A stretch of DNA of 64,000 nucleotides from Candidatus Neomarinimicrobiota bacterium (GTDB lineage Bacteria; Fidelibacterota; Fidelibacteria; Fidelibacterales; Fidelibacteraceae). The notes under the pieces are model-generated. The model was given only the letters and a program-made list of their open reading frames with translations, was not told the origin of the DNA and did no database searches. Made by a program: the position numbers and the translations under genes. The DNA is taken from NCBI GenBank assembly GCA_021157965.1, contig JAGGVO010000012.1, positions 1-64,000 of the forward strand, given 5' to 3'. Positions 8,405-17,612 of the stretch are shown here, one piece after another; positions within the stretch are counted from its first letter, which is position 1; every line of letters starts with the position of its first letter.

Positions 8405-10132
8405 ATGCTTAAACAACTTCACGTGGAAAATTTTGCTATCGTTCGTGAAACGGATATCTCCCCCGGTCCGGGGTTGACTATTATGACCGGTGAAACGGGA
8501 ACGGGGAAATCCATAATCATCGATGCCCTGGGTCTGGTACTTGGGGACCGGGCAAACCTGTCCATGATTCGGAAAGGAAGCGACATGGCCGTTGTGGAAG
8601 CTGTCTTTGCACCACCGGTACTTCACAATGATTTAAAAAATTTTTTGACATCGAATGATTTGCCAGTCAATGACACGGAATGGATGTTCCGACGTGAAAT
8701 TCACCGAAACGGAAAATCCAGAGCCTTTTTTAATGACCACTATGTCTCACTTCAAATCCTGAGAGAACTGGCAGATTCTCTGGTGGAAATGCATGGACAG
8801 CATGAGCATCAGAAAATTTTGAACAGCAACAGTCATATAGATTATCTGGATGCATACGCCAACAATCCTGAACTGATCCGGAATTATACCCGTGCCCTTA
8901 TGGATTTAAAGGAGACAGTCCGGCATGAAGAGAAGCTTAAGAAGAATCAGGATCAGTTCCTGAAAGAACAGGAATTAAAATCATTCCATTATCAGGAATT
9001 AAAAAAAGTGAATCCCCGTCCCGGAGAGCTGGACGAACTTGAAGGCGAGTTAAAAATATTGGAGAATTCACAGGAGCTCGTGGATACAGCTCACAGGATT
9101 GCTGATAAGCTATATGAAAATGACGATTCCGTGATTTCCCTGCTCAGTTCATTAAAACACGATCTGGAACATCTGCTGCGTATTGATTCCACACCTTCGG
9201 AATACCTGAAGGAACTGGAATCGGCCATCATTTCCCTGGAAGAAACGGGCAGGAGTATGGCGGAATACCGGGATCACATCCCCCATGATCCGGCGCGGCT
9301 GGAAGAAATCAGAGATCGGGTGAATGTCCTGAATTTTCTTACGCAGAAATACCGTAAAAAGTATAACGAATTGTGTGCTTATTATCAGGAATTGGAAACA
9401 GAGTTATCCGGCGAACAGGATTTTTCGGCAGAACTCAGGAAAGCGCGGGAACGGACGGAAAAGGCCCGTATAGCACTTGTCGAGGCCGGTGAACGCCTGC
9501 ATAAAAAAAGGCAGGAAACTGCCCGCGTTTTTTCGGAGGCTGTGGAATCCAGACTGCACCGTCTGGGCATGGAACACGCCCGGTTCAGAGTCCGCTTTTT
9601 CTGTCAGAAAGGGACATCCCCCCTCTCTGTTACATGGCACGGCAAAACAGTGATTCCCCAACCCCATGGTTTTGACCTGCTTGAATTTGAAATCATCACA
9701 AACCCCGGTGAAGATTTTCGCTCTCTGACTCAAACAGTTTCGGGAGGTGAAGCCTCACGGATTATGCTGGGCATTAAATCGGTCCTCGCGGATGCCGATT
9801 CCATTCCCACCCTGATCTTTGATGAAGCCGATGCCGGTGTGTCCGGACGGATTGCCAGGATTGTAGGCGAACAGATAGAGGAACTCTCCCGTTATCACCA
9901 GGTGATTTGCATTACACACCTCCCGCAGATTGCCTCACTTGGAGAGCATCATGTGGTCGTGGAAAAAGAGATTTTGCAGGGACGGACAGAAACCCGGATT
10001 CGCGAACTTCAGGATGAGGACCGGATTCAGGAAATCGCCAAACTTCTTGGAGCAGGTAAAATGACCGGCGCTGCCCTGGAAAATGCCCGGGATCTTCTCA
10101 AAAAATCACATCAATTACCGAAAGAATCATGA
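8405..10132 (+). CDS. recN: DNA repair protein RecN
   Basis: RecN is an SMC-like ATPase that acts early in recombinational double-strand break repair. The 575-residue length is normal. The N-terminus has the Walker A motif GETGTGKSII (around residue 32). A long coiled-coil central part (about 150-370) is followed by the SGGEASR signature and Walker B LIFDEADAGVSG. The ribosome site AGGAG lies in the end of the VanZ gene. Its last codon overlaps the next start (ATGA). Confidence 0.97.
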   Translation: MLKQLHVENFAIVRETDISPGPGLTIMTGETGTGKSIIIDALGLVLGDRANLSMIRKGSDMAVVEAVFAPPVLHNDLKNFLTSNDLPVNDTEWMFRREIHRNGKSRAFFNDHYVSLQILRELADSLVEMHGQHEHQKILNSNSHIDYLDAYANNPELIRNYTRALMDLKETVRHEEKLKKNQDQFLKEQELKSFHYQELKKVNPRPGELDELEGELKILENSQELVDTAHRIADKLYENDDSVISLLSSLKHDLEHLLRIDSTPSEYLKELESAIISLEETGRSMAEYRDHIPHDPARLEEIRDRVNVLNFLTQKYRKKYNELCAYYQELETELSGEQDFSAELRKARERTEKARIALVEAGERLHKKRQETARVFSEAVESRLHRLGMEHARFRVRFFCQKGTSPLSVTWHGKTVIPQPHGFDLLEFEIITNPGEDFRSLTQTVSGGEASRIMLGIKSVLADADSIPTLIFDEADAGVSGRIARIVGEQIEELSRYHQVICITHLPQIASLGEHHVVVEKEILQGRTETRIRELQDEDRIQEIAKLLGAGKMTGAALENARDLLKKSHQLPKES

Positions 10133-10563
10133 ACATCTACTTTTGCGGAGCTATCAGTGCCGGCAGGAAATTGCTACCGGCATACCGAATCATCGTCAAC
10201 ATATTAAAGGAGTACGGTACTGTTTTGACAGAACATGTTGCCGACCCGAACCTGACAGCCGGCGGTGAAAAAAAACTATCCAACCGGGAAATTTTTTACC
10301 GGGATCTTGATTGGCTGAAAAAGGCGGATTGCCTTATCGCTGAAGTCACAACACCTTCTCTGGGCGTAGGATATGAAATTGCTGTCGGAGTCCGACGAAA
10401 CATTTCGGTCCATGCCCTTTTTCAACAAAAGGATGATCGCAGACTGAGTGCCCTTGTGAGCGGAAATCCCGGTGTAACCGTCCACAGTTACACCAAACCG
10501 GAAGAACTTGTTCCCCTTATCCGGTCTATTATGGAACGGAACATCCTCCAAAACAAACCGTAA
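10129..10563 (+). CDS. 2'-deoxynucleoside 5'-phosphate N-hydrolase (DNPH1/Rcl-like)
   Basis: This 144-residue protein closely resembles animal DNPH1 (Rcl), which cleaves the N-glycosidic bond of deoxynucleoside monophosphates. Landmarks are IYFCGAISAGRK (phosphate-binding loop), TEHVADPNL, DLDWLKKADCLIAEVT and PSLGVGYEIAVG with the catalytic Glu. It belongs to the nucleoside 2-deoxyribosyltransferase superfamily. Its start overlaps the recN stop, so it is probably co-expressed with that repair gene. A role in clearing damaged or unwanted dNMPs is inferred. Confidence 0.85.
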   Translation: MNIYFCGAISAGRKLLPAYRIIVNILKEYGTVLTEHVADPNLTAGGEKKLSNREIFYRDLDWLKKADCLIAEVTTPSLGVGYEIAVGVRRNISVHALFQQKDDRRLSALVSGNPGVTVHSYTKPEELVPLIRSIMERNILQNKP

Positions 10564-10571
10564 ATCTCTTT

Positions 10572-11243
10572 ATGAAGCAATGCATCCGTTTTTCAGCTAT
10601 TCTGATTTTATGTATGATCACAGTACAGGGCACAGCAGGTGAACCCCTTGTGATCGGCCGGTTGAAATACGGCGGTGGCGGGGACTGGTATGCCAATCCG
10701 GGATCTCTGGAGAACCTGGCCTCTTTTATTAATGATCATACAGACCTGGTCGTGCAGGAGACACCTGTAACTGTGGATATTGATTCACCTGATCTGTTTA
10801 ATGTGCATTTTCTGCACGTAACGGGACACGGGAATATCTTTTTGACGGATGAGCAAGCGGGCAGACTCCGGTTTTATCTGGAAAATGGAGGATTTCTGCA
10901 CGCAGATGATAATTACGGACTGGATAAATCCTTCCGCCGGGAAATGAAGAAAGTCTTCCCGGACAAAGAGCTGGTGGAACTTCCCTTTTCACACCCGATC
11001 TACCATCAGGTATATGCGTTCCCCCACGGTCTTCCCAAAGTCCATGAACATGACGGAAAACCCCCGCAGGGATTTGGTTTGTTTCATGAAGGACGCCTTG
11101 TGGTCTTTTATACTTATGAGTGCGATCTGGGCAACGGCTGGGAAGATGCCGAAGTATACGGGGATCCGGAAGAGATTCGCACTGCCGCCCTCCAAATGGG
11201 GACCAACATTTATTATTATCATATCAATCCGATCCATCCCTGA
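10572..11243 (+). CDS. exported DUF4159 protein
   Basis: This 223-residue protein has a signal peptide (KQCIRFSAILILCMITVQGTAG) and a DUF4159 domain. Evidence is the opening YGGGGDWYANP, the VTGHGNIFLTDEQAGRLRFYLENGGFLHADD segment and the closing GTNIYYYHI. DUF4159 resembles a glutamine-amidotransferase-like fold but has no established activity. Its stop codon overlaps the DUF4175 start (TGATG). In other bacteria DUF4159 proteins occur with MoxR/Bat-type genes; no MoxR ATPase is seen here. Confidence 0.82.
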   Translation: MKQCIRFSAILILCMITVQGTAGEPLVIGRLKYGGGGDWYANPGSLENLASFINDHTDLVVQETPVTVDIDSPDLFNVHFLHVTGHGNIFLTDEQAGRLRFYLENGGFLHADDNYGLDKSFRREMKKVFPDKELVELPFSHPIYHQVYAFPHGLPKVHEHDGKPPQGFGLFHEGRLVVFYTYECDLGNGWEDAEVYGDPEEIRTAALQMGTNIYYYHINPIHP

Positions 11244-14200
11244 TGCACTATCCCTTTGAAAAAATATTGCAGATCCTCCGGCGAAGACTGGCCACAGACC
11301 GGCTTAAAAACCGTCTTTTCCGGCTGATGGGTATAAACAGCCGTTATCTGCTTATCCTGATCTTATGTGAAAGTATCTGGTATCTTCCATCCACTCTCCG
11401 GTGGATTCTTCTCGTCCCCCTTTTGGCCAATGGCATCATTCTGGTATGGATCCGGGATTATTGGGTGGACAGAAATATCCATAAAAAGCCGGAAGAAAAC
11501 ACACGGTTGATGGAATCTTTGGGTCAACAGTTTCCGGAAGTACGAGACCGCCTGATCAATGCCTGGCAATTGAGCAGACAGTCAGATCCCCTGCCTCAGT
11601 TGGCTGTCCGGCGCCTGTCCGAAACCCTGCCGGCTGAACACATCCTCAAACACCTGAAGCAAAACAAATCCAAATCCTCTCATTCATCCTTACAAACAAA
11701 AACAATCATTTCTTTACTCTTGTTTCTGAGTGTTTCTCTCTTTTTAAGGGATGCATTGATCCGCGTTGCTACCCCTGGCCGGACTTATCCGGTTCCTTTT
11801 CCCTGGACATGGAGCATAGAACCGGGGAATAAAACACTGAAAGAGGGTGATTCCCTGGAAATCCGTATTGCACACACACTCCCTCGCCACTTTCCGAAAA
11901 GCGTGATGATTCAAAGTCCGAAAAAAACAGAGGTCGTCCTTCCCGAAACTATCAACGACACGCTCTCAACCCTGTTCATCCCCAATCTGCAATCTGCATT
12001 CATGTACACATTCATTGTTCGCAGACCACATCCATTTATGCCCTGGAAACAAAAATCTTCACAAACGTACTCTGTAAATGTCCTGAAACGACCTGTGCTG
12101 GAATGGCTGGAATTTGAGGTTATACCTCCGGCCTATACAGGACTGGATCGGGAAATCTATACAGGAGGCACCGACAGAATTCATATCTTGCAGGGATCTG
12201 CATTGGAAATTACAGGCCGCCTGACATGCCCCCCGGATGAAGTGACAGCAAGTCTTGGTGACCGCTATATCCAGCTTGATACCCGGAATCATAACTTCCA
12301 AGGGTCTTTGAAACCTGTACATACCGGAACACTCATCATAACGGCTAAAGATACAAACGGTACCGCGATGGAAAACGATGTGAGTTATGAAATATCATTG
12401 TACAAAGATGAGAAACCGGTTCTCACCGTCCTGGAACCTGAAGATGAACTCCTTTTGGATGAAAGCATGACAATCCCCTGGGGTGTATTTATCAGTGATG
12501 ACTTCGGCATTGTATCTCTATCATTGGAAACCCGGGCGGTAAAATCTTTCCGGTTGAAACCGGATTCAATCTGGACAGACCATCCGCTTTCTTTTGACCG
12601 GGGCCAAAAGGTGCAAACAGCAAGCGGGGTATGGTATATCAATGAACGGCTTAGTCCGGGAGATGCTTTGGAATTCCGCTTCAAAGTTGTGGACAATAAC
12701 ACCCTTACAGGGCCGGGCATCACCCGTTCAAAGATTTTCAGGGCTCGTTTCCCCTCCCTGACTGAACTTTTTATCCGCTCAGGCCGGCAACACGCTGATA
12801 CACACGGAGACCTTCAGTCACTGCAGGAACTTTCAGAAAGCATCCGGGAAAAAGCAGAATCGCTGCGGGAAAACATCCTCAAAAAGGGCAAGGCAGACTG
12901 GTCCGAGCAGGAAACCATGAAAAACCTGATTGAGCAGCAGGAAATGGTAAAGGAATCGTTGAGAGCCATCAAGGAATCCCTGGAAAAACAACTTGCGGAA
13001 ATATCTGAGCAGTCCCTTTTTTCCGATAAGGTTCTGGACAATATGGCCTATCTGCAGGAGCTGGTGAAAGATTTGGAAAAGAGTGAATTGTTCAGGGAAT
13101 TGCAAAAAATGCAGGAAAGGCTCAAAGGCAATCCGGATGCCGAAACGATAGAACACATGAGCCATGATTTGCAGGAAGAAGCGGAGAAATTTTCAAAGGC
13201 ACTGGAAAGGACAATTCGTTTACTTGAAACATTACGGGACATGGAAACCCTTGAAGAAGGGGAACGGATACTGGATGAAGCGCTCCGGAAACAGACAGAT
13301 CTGATAGAAAACGAAAAAAGCCGTACTTCCACAGAGCTGGCTAAAACTGAACATGATTTGTCGGAAACGTTACAAAATTTACAACAGAGCCTCAGTCAGA
13401 AGTCCGGAGAGGTTTCGGAAAGCCTTCAGGAAAAACTGGAGAAATTTTCAGCTCTTATGGATTCTTCGGCATTGAGCGGGATGCTTGATGAAACAGCTCA
13501 GGCCTTTGCTGAAAACAGGCGTCCTGAAGGTCTTAACAAGGCAGGTGAATCCCTGCAAAAAATGGAAGAACTCCTGAAGCAGTATCAAAACATGGCATCC
13601 GGCATGAAGCAGGCTAAGAAAGAGGAGGTTTTGCAGGATTTTCAGCAATTAATCCGCCGGGCGTTATTGATTTCAGAAATGCAGGAAAGTAATCTTCCGG
13701 GAACAAAGGATTTGAAAAACGACTCCCAGCCGTTACAAGAACGGTTTTCGGAACAGAACGCCATTCTGGAATCATTAAATCAATTGGGAGCCGGACTGGA
13801 AAATATTGCAGGAAAAACTTTTTTCATGGGTCCACAGCCCTTTCAGGAATTGCAAAAGGCCCGGTCATTATCTGCCGAAATATTAACCCATCTTTTAGAA
13901 GGACGTTTTCATCAGGCTGAACAAACCATGATACAAAATCTGGGGCAGGTCAACGAATTAACAGGGACAATACTTGGTCTTATGGGACAAGCTCAGAGCA
14001 GTGAAAGCGGTTCCGGGATGGAGCAATTTATGGAACAATTACAGGCCATGGCTGAAATGCAGGGGGCTCTTAATCAGGATTCCCGGGGAATGTCTATACC
14101 CGGCCAGGGAAATACGTCCATGGATTTGATGAGTCAACTTGCAGCCCGTCAGCAGGCCTTGCGCCGGGAATTGGGCAGATTGCAGCAGGCTATGGAACAA

Positions 14201-14557
14201 GCCGGTCAGGGAAACGGGCGCAAACTGGAACGTATCACGCAGGAAATGGAAGATGTGATCCGTGATTTACGAGAAGGACGCTATTCACGACGGACGCTGC
14301 AGCGGCAGCGCGGCATTGAACAACGGCTGCTGGACGCCAGCCGGTCCATTCGGAAGCGGGAACTGAGTCGTGAACGGGAAAGCCGTACCGGTGAGCAGAT
14401 TTCCCGAAGCGGACCAAAAGATCTGCCCCATGGCCTGGGAAACATAGAATCCCTCATCCAATCCATCCGAAAAAAAATGAAGAATACCGATCTGAGTCCT
14501 GAAGAACGGGAAGAAATGGAACGATATCTGGAAAAATTGCGGGATATTCCGGAATGA
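11243..14557 (+). CDS. DUF4175-like membrane protein with long coiled coil
   Basis: The product is a large membrane protein of 1104 residues. Hydrophobic segments lie at about 34-68 and 153-172. A beta-rich middle part is followed, from about residue 540, by a very long Glu/Gln/Leu/Lys-rich coiled coil running to the C-terminus, including a Gln/Met/Gly-rich stretch (QAMAEMQGALNQDSRG). Size and layout match DUF4175-family proteins of unknown function. ATG 11243 overlaps the DUF4159 stop and gives the natural N-terminus MHYPFEKILQ; the earlier frame at 11120 lies inside DUF4159. Confidence 0.75.
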   Translation: MHYPFEKILQILRRRLATDRLKNRLFRLMGINSRYLLILILCESIWYLPSTLRWILLVPLLANGIILVWIRDYWVDRNIHKKPEENTRLMESLGQQFPEVRDRLINAWQLSRQSDPLPQLAVRRLSETLPAEHILKHLKQNKSKSSHSSLQTKTIISLLLFLSVSLFLRDALIRVATPGRTYPVPFPWTWSIEPGNKTLKEGDSLEIRIAHTLPRHFPKSVMIQSPKKTEVVLPETINDTLSTLFIPNLQSAFMYTFIVRRPHPFMPWKQKSSQTYSVNVLKRPVLEWLEFEVIPPAYTGLDREIYTGGTDRIHILQGSALEITGRLTCPPDEVTASLGDRYIQLDTRNHNFQGSLKPVHTGTLIITAKDTNGTAMENDVSYEISLYKDEKPVLTVLEPEDELLLDESMTIPWGVFISDDFGIVSLSLETRAVKSFRLKPDSIWTDHPLSFDRGQKVQTASGVWYINERLSPGDALEFRFKVVDNNTLTGPGITRSKIFRARFPSLTELFIRSGRQHADTHGDLQSLQELSESIREKAESLRENILKKGKADWSEQETMKNLIEQQEMVKESLRAIKESLEKQLAEISEQSLFSDKVLDNMAYLQELVKDLEKSELFRELQKMQERLKGNPDAETIEHMSHDLQEEAEKFSKALERTIRLLETLRDMETLEEGERILDEALRKQTDLIENEKSRTSTELAKTEHDLSETLQNLQQSLSQKSGEVSESLQEKLEKFSALMDSSALSGMLDETAQAFAENRRPEGLNKAGESLQKMEELLKQYQNMASGMKQAKKEEVLQDFQQLIRRALLISEMQESNLPGTKDLKNDSQPLQERFSEQNAILESLNQLGAGLENIAGKTFFMGPQPFQELQKARSLSAEILTHLLEGRFHQAEQTMIQNLGQVNELTGTILGLMGQAQSSESGSGMEQFMEQLQAMAEMQGALNQDSRGMSIPGQGNTSMDLMSQLAARQQALRRELGRLQQAMEQAGQGNGRKLERITQEMEDVIRDLREGRYSRRTLQRQRGIEQRLLDASRSIRKRELSRERESRTGEQISRSGPKDLPHGLGNIESLIQSIRKKMKNTDLSPEEREEMERYLEKLRDIPE

Positions 14558-16383
14558 AAAGATTGCTTTCTCTCATCCTTATCATTATAACGAGCACCGC
14601 TCTCTATGGGAATATCTCTTCTCAAGATGCGAACGCCTTATTTAACCTGGCCCGGTCAGCGGAGTCGGCAGGAGATCTTTCAGAAGCCCAAACATTGTAT
14701 GATTCTCTCTGTACTGCTTATCCACCAAACCCCCGCTATCTAAGCCGCTACAAATCTGTTCTGATCCGTGCCGGGAGCCTGGAAAAAGCGGCGGAAATCA
14801 CTGAAACCCTATATCGGATGAATCCCGGTAACATCAATTATCTTGCCGAATGGGGTGTTCTTTTAATGGCAAACGGCCGGCATGAAGAAGCCTTTCGCTT
14901 ATGGGAACCTCATCTTCGCCCCAAGGGCCGGCAAACCCGCTTGCCCAGACTGGCCATGATGTATCTGACAGCTTATAACAACGGCAGCGGACTTCCGGAC
15001 ATGATCGCCTTTTTCAGGAAGAAAACAGGTAAAGCACTCCTGCAATCCCAACCCTATTTTACCGATCTAATCCGAAGGCAGATGTGGCAACCTGCTCTGG
15101 AGGAATTTCTTTTGCACCGCAAGCTCTCTCCTTCAACACTCTCTGCACTCACCGGGGAACTTAAATCATTACCTGCTGAAGTGCCCCTGTACGGCATGAT
15201 TATTGATACTTTACAAGATCTGGCAACCGGTGCGGAAGATTACCGGCTCATAACTGATTTGGCTTTTGCTTCGGAAAGATACGGCCTGGCGGTACGGATT
15301 CTCATGGAAAACACCCCGCTCTTTGAGACAGACGAGCTTCTGCAAACTGCCCGGCAATTATACAATGTATCACAGCATCAATTAAGCCTGACATTATTAA
15401 GGAATATGGAGAACTTTGTCAACAACAGGACAAAGAGGGAAATTTGGCTTTTTCTGAGAGCACTTAATTATGATGCCCTTTCTTACAGGCAAATTCAGTA
15501 TGGTCCGGAAATTTCGCCCCCTTATCAATCTGTTTTTCTTGCCCTTCCGGTCCGTCCGGTTTATACAATCAACAAAGTATACACCGACAGTGCTTATATA
15601 CTTTTCGAAACATTGTCTGAAGCCAAAAATTCCGAGATCCGGCACGAAACACGGATCAGACTGGCCCGGATACACCTTAACATCACGGGAGATCTTGATA
15701 AGGCGGCAGCATTGCTGGAGGAGATCCCACCAAACATCCCTGCCAATATCCGGGATAGATTGCTTTCAGAATATATTACCTGCAAAATTTTACAAAAGGA
15801 TGAAGAAGGTGCCCGGCGGAAAGTTTGGGAAGCTCCGGCCACATATCATCTGGATGCATCTGAAGAAGATCGTCTCAGACTGAATCTCCTCTTTGTGGAT
15901 CTGGCCTTTAACCGGCCGGATTCCCTGGAAAAGCACATAAACGAAGCCCTTGCCCTGATCAGCAGCCGTGATGAATACAGCAATGATATTCTTGCTTTGG
16001 CATCTTATCTGCAAATCGGGGCTCAAGAGGCGGGTATGATTGAGCTCGAATCCCACATCCGAAAAAGGGAATGGATCAAGGGGTTGGAAAAAGCCGGAGC
16101 GTTAATGCAGCAAACCCCACCGGTCCGGACTCTTGCAGCCTTACGGCTTGAACAGATTCTTTTTCAAACGGGACGGAGGGATGAACTGAAGCATTTCTGG
16201 GAACAGTTTGGCAATATTTTAAAAGAGGACCCTGTCATGGGTGACTATTTTTGTCTGCGGCAGGCAGCTTATTTTCGTTTCGCCGGTAATCCGGACCGGG
16301 AAAAAGAGTTGCTTCTGCACTTCTTAAGCAACTGGCCTGAAAGCCCCTATATCGAAAGCGTACGGACCTATATCCGCCGTTGA
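14554..16383 (+). CDS. exported TPR-rich protein
   Basis: This 609-residue protein has a signal peptide (KRLLSLILIIITSTALYGN). It then has helical repeats of TPR type throughout, clearest at ALFNLARSAESAGDLSEAQTLYDSL and near residues 420-480. No catalytic motif is seen. Its start overlaps the DUF4175 stop (ATGA), which ties DUF4159, DUF4175 and this gene into one translationally coupled unit. A periplasmic scaffolding role is inferred. Its stop codon directly abuts that of the convergent dehydrogenase gene. Confidence 0.8.
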   Translation: MKRLLSLILIIITSTALYGNISSQDANALFNLARSAESAGDLSEAQTLYDSLCTAYPPNPRYLSRYKSVLIRAGSLEKAAEITETLYRMNPGNINYLAEWGVLLMANGRHEEAFRLWEPHLRPKGRQTRLPRLAMMYLTAYNNGSGLPDMIAFFRKKTGKALLQSQPYFTDLIRRQMWQPALEEFLLHRKLSPSTLSALTGELKSLPAEVPLYGMIIDTLQDLATGAEDYRLITDLAFASERYGLAVRILMENTPLFETDELLQTARQLYNVSQHQLSLTLLRNMENFVNNRTKREIWLFLRALNYDALSYRQIQYGPEISPPYQSVFLALPVRPVYTINKVYTDSAYILFETLSEAKNSEIRHETRIRLARIHLNITGDLDKAAALLEEIPPNIPANIRDRLLSEYITCKILQKDEEGARRKVWEAPATYHLDASEEDRLRLNLLFVDLAFNRPDSLEKHINEALALISSRDEYSNDILALASYLQIGAQEAGMIELESHIRKREWIKGLEKAGALMQQTPPVRTLAALRLEQILFQTGRRDELKHFWEQFGNILKEDPVMGDYFCLRQAAYFRFAGNPDREKELLLHFLSNWPESPYIESVRTYIRR

Positions 16384-17382
16384 TCACGATTTGCAGGTCA
16401 CCTGATTGCTTAACGGTTTACCTCCCGACAGTTCCCGGATATTGTTCAGGGTAGTCCGGGCAATACTATCCAAAGCTTCACGGGTGAAAAAACCCTGATG
16501 GGATGTAATTACCACATTGTTGAAAGTCAGAAGCCGGGCGAGGATATCATCCGTCAGAATCATATCCGATTGATCCTCAAAAAAGAAATCCCGTTCCTCT
16601 TCATAAACATCCAGTCCCGCAAATCCCACTTTCCCCATTTTCAATCCTTTGATAAGAGCCCGGGTATCTACGAGTTTACCCCTGCCGGTGTTAATAATCA
16701 TCACACCGTCTTGCATGAGGGCCAGTGATTTATCATTGATCAGGTATTCGGTTTCTTTAGTTAACGGGCAATGGAGGGAAATAATCTGTGATTTCCTGTA
16801 CAGAGTTTTCAGGTCCGTATACTCCAAACCATATTCTTCTGCAGCCTGGGGATTGGGATAGGGATCGTAGGCCAGAACACGCATTCCGAAACCTTTCAGA
16901 ATTCCGCCGGCCAACATACCAATTTTGCCCGTTCCGATAATACCGGCTGTTTTACCGTACATATCAAAGCCCATAAGGCCATTGAGGGAAAAATTATTTT
17001 CACGGGTGCGCTGGTAGGCCCGATAAATCTTTCGGTTCAGTGCCAGAATTAAGGCAACAGTATGCTCGGCAATGGCGTGAGGTGAGTAGGCAGGCACCCG
17101 GACCACCGGGATTTTACACCGGGTGGCTTCAATATCTACATTGTTGAAACCGGCACATCGTAAAGCAATCATTTGAATGTCATATTCAATTAATTCGCGA
17201 ATAACTTTCTTGTTTACGGTGTCGTTCACAAACACACAGACCACATCATAACCCCGGGCCAATGCCACACTATCGGGCGTAAGTTTTGTTTCAAAGTATT
17301 TAATTTTATAGCCATACTCGCGGTTTATGGAATCAAACACTTCCCGGTCGTAAGGTTTTGCATCAAAAAAAGCGATTTTCAT
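16384..17382 (-). CDS. ldhA: D-lactate dehydrogenase (2-hydroxyacid dehydrogenase)
   Basis: This NAD-dependent enzyme reduces pyruvate to D-lactate in fermentation. The 332-residue chain has the Rossmann motif GTGKIG, the catalytic Arg in NTGRGKLVD, the Glu in LDVYEEERDFFFEDQS and the His in SHQGFF. The EERDFFFEDQS segment closely matches the LdhA type rather than general hydroxyacid dehydrogenases. The start is ATG 17382, behind AGGAG at suitable spacing; an in-frame ATG 30 bases upstream lacks one. It stands alone and is convergent with the TPR gene. Confidence 0.92.
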   Translation of the reverse strand: MKIAFFDAKPYDREVFDSINREYGYKIKYFETKLTPDSVALARGYDVVCVFVNDTVNKKVIRELIEYDIQMIALRCAGFNNVDIEATRCKIPVVRVPAYSPHAIAEHTVALILALNRKIYRAYQRTRENNFSLNGLMGFDMYGKTAGIIGTGKIGMLAGGILKGFGMRVLAYDPYPNPQAAEEYGLEYTDLKTLYRKSQIISLHCPLTKETEYLINDKSLALMQDGVMIINTGRGKLVDTRALIKGLKMGKVGFAGLDVYEEERDFFFEDQSDMILTDDILARLLTFNNVVITSHQGFFTREALDSIARTTLNNIRELSGGKPLSNQVTCKS

Positions 17383-17496
17383 TGATTTTTCTCCTGATTG
17401 CGATAACGACATAAACCGGGGAAAACCATTCCCCTAATCCTCAGGTGATCCGTTCCCGGGTTCATTCGGTGAATGATATGAAAAATCACAGAAGGA

Positions 17497-17526
17497 TTCA
17501 CAGGTTTACCTAATTTATGGTAAAAT
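17497..17526 (+). promoter_or_regulatory. promoter of asnA
   Basis: The -35 box TTCACA (17497-17502, five of six consensus bases) is followed by an 18-base spacer and the -10 box TAAAAT (17521-17526). Transcription would start near 17533, which gives a leader of about 80 bases before asnA. Confidence 0.6.
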
Positions 17527-17612
17527 AAGGGATTCTGAAGAGGGTGGCAAACTTTCTCTTTTTCCGTTTAATAGATATTTGTAGGTTTTGCGCTGACAAA
17601 CAGAACAAAGAG

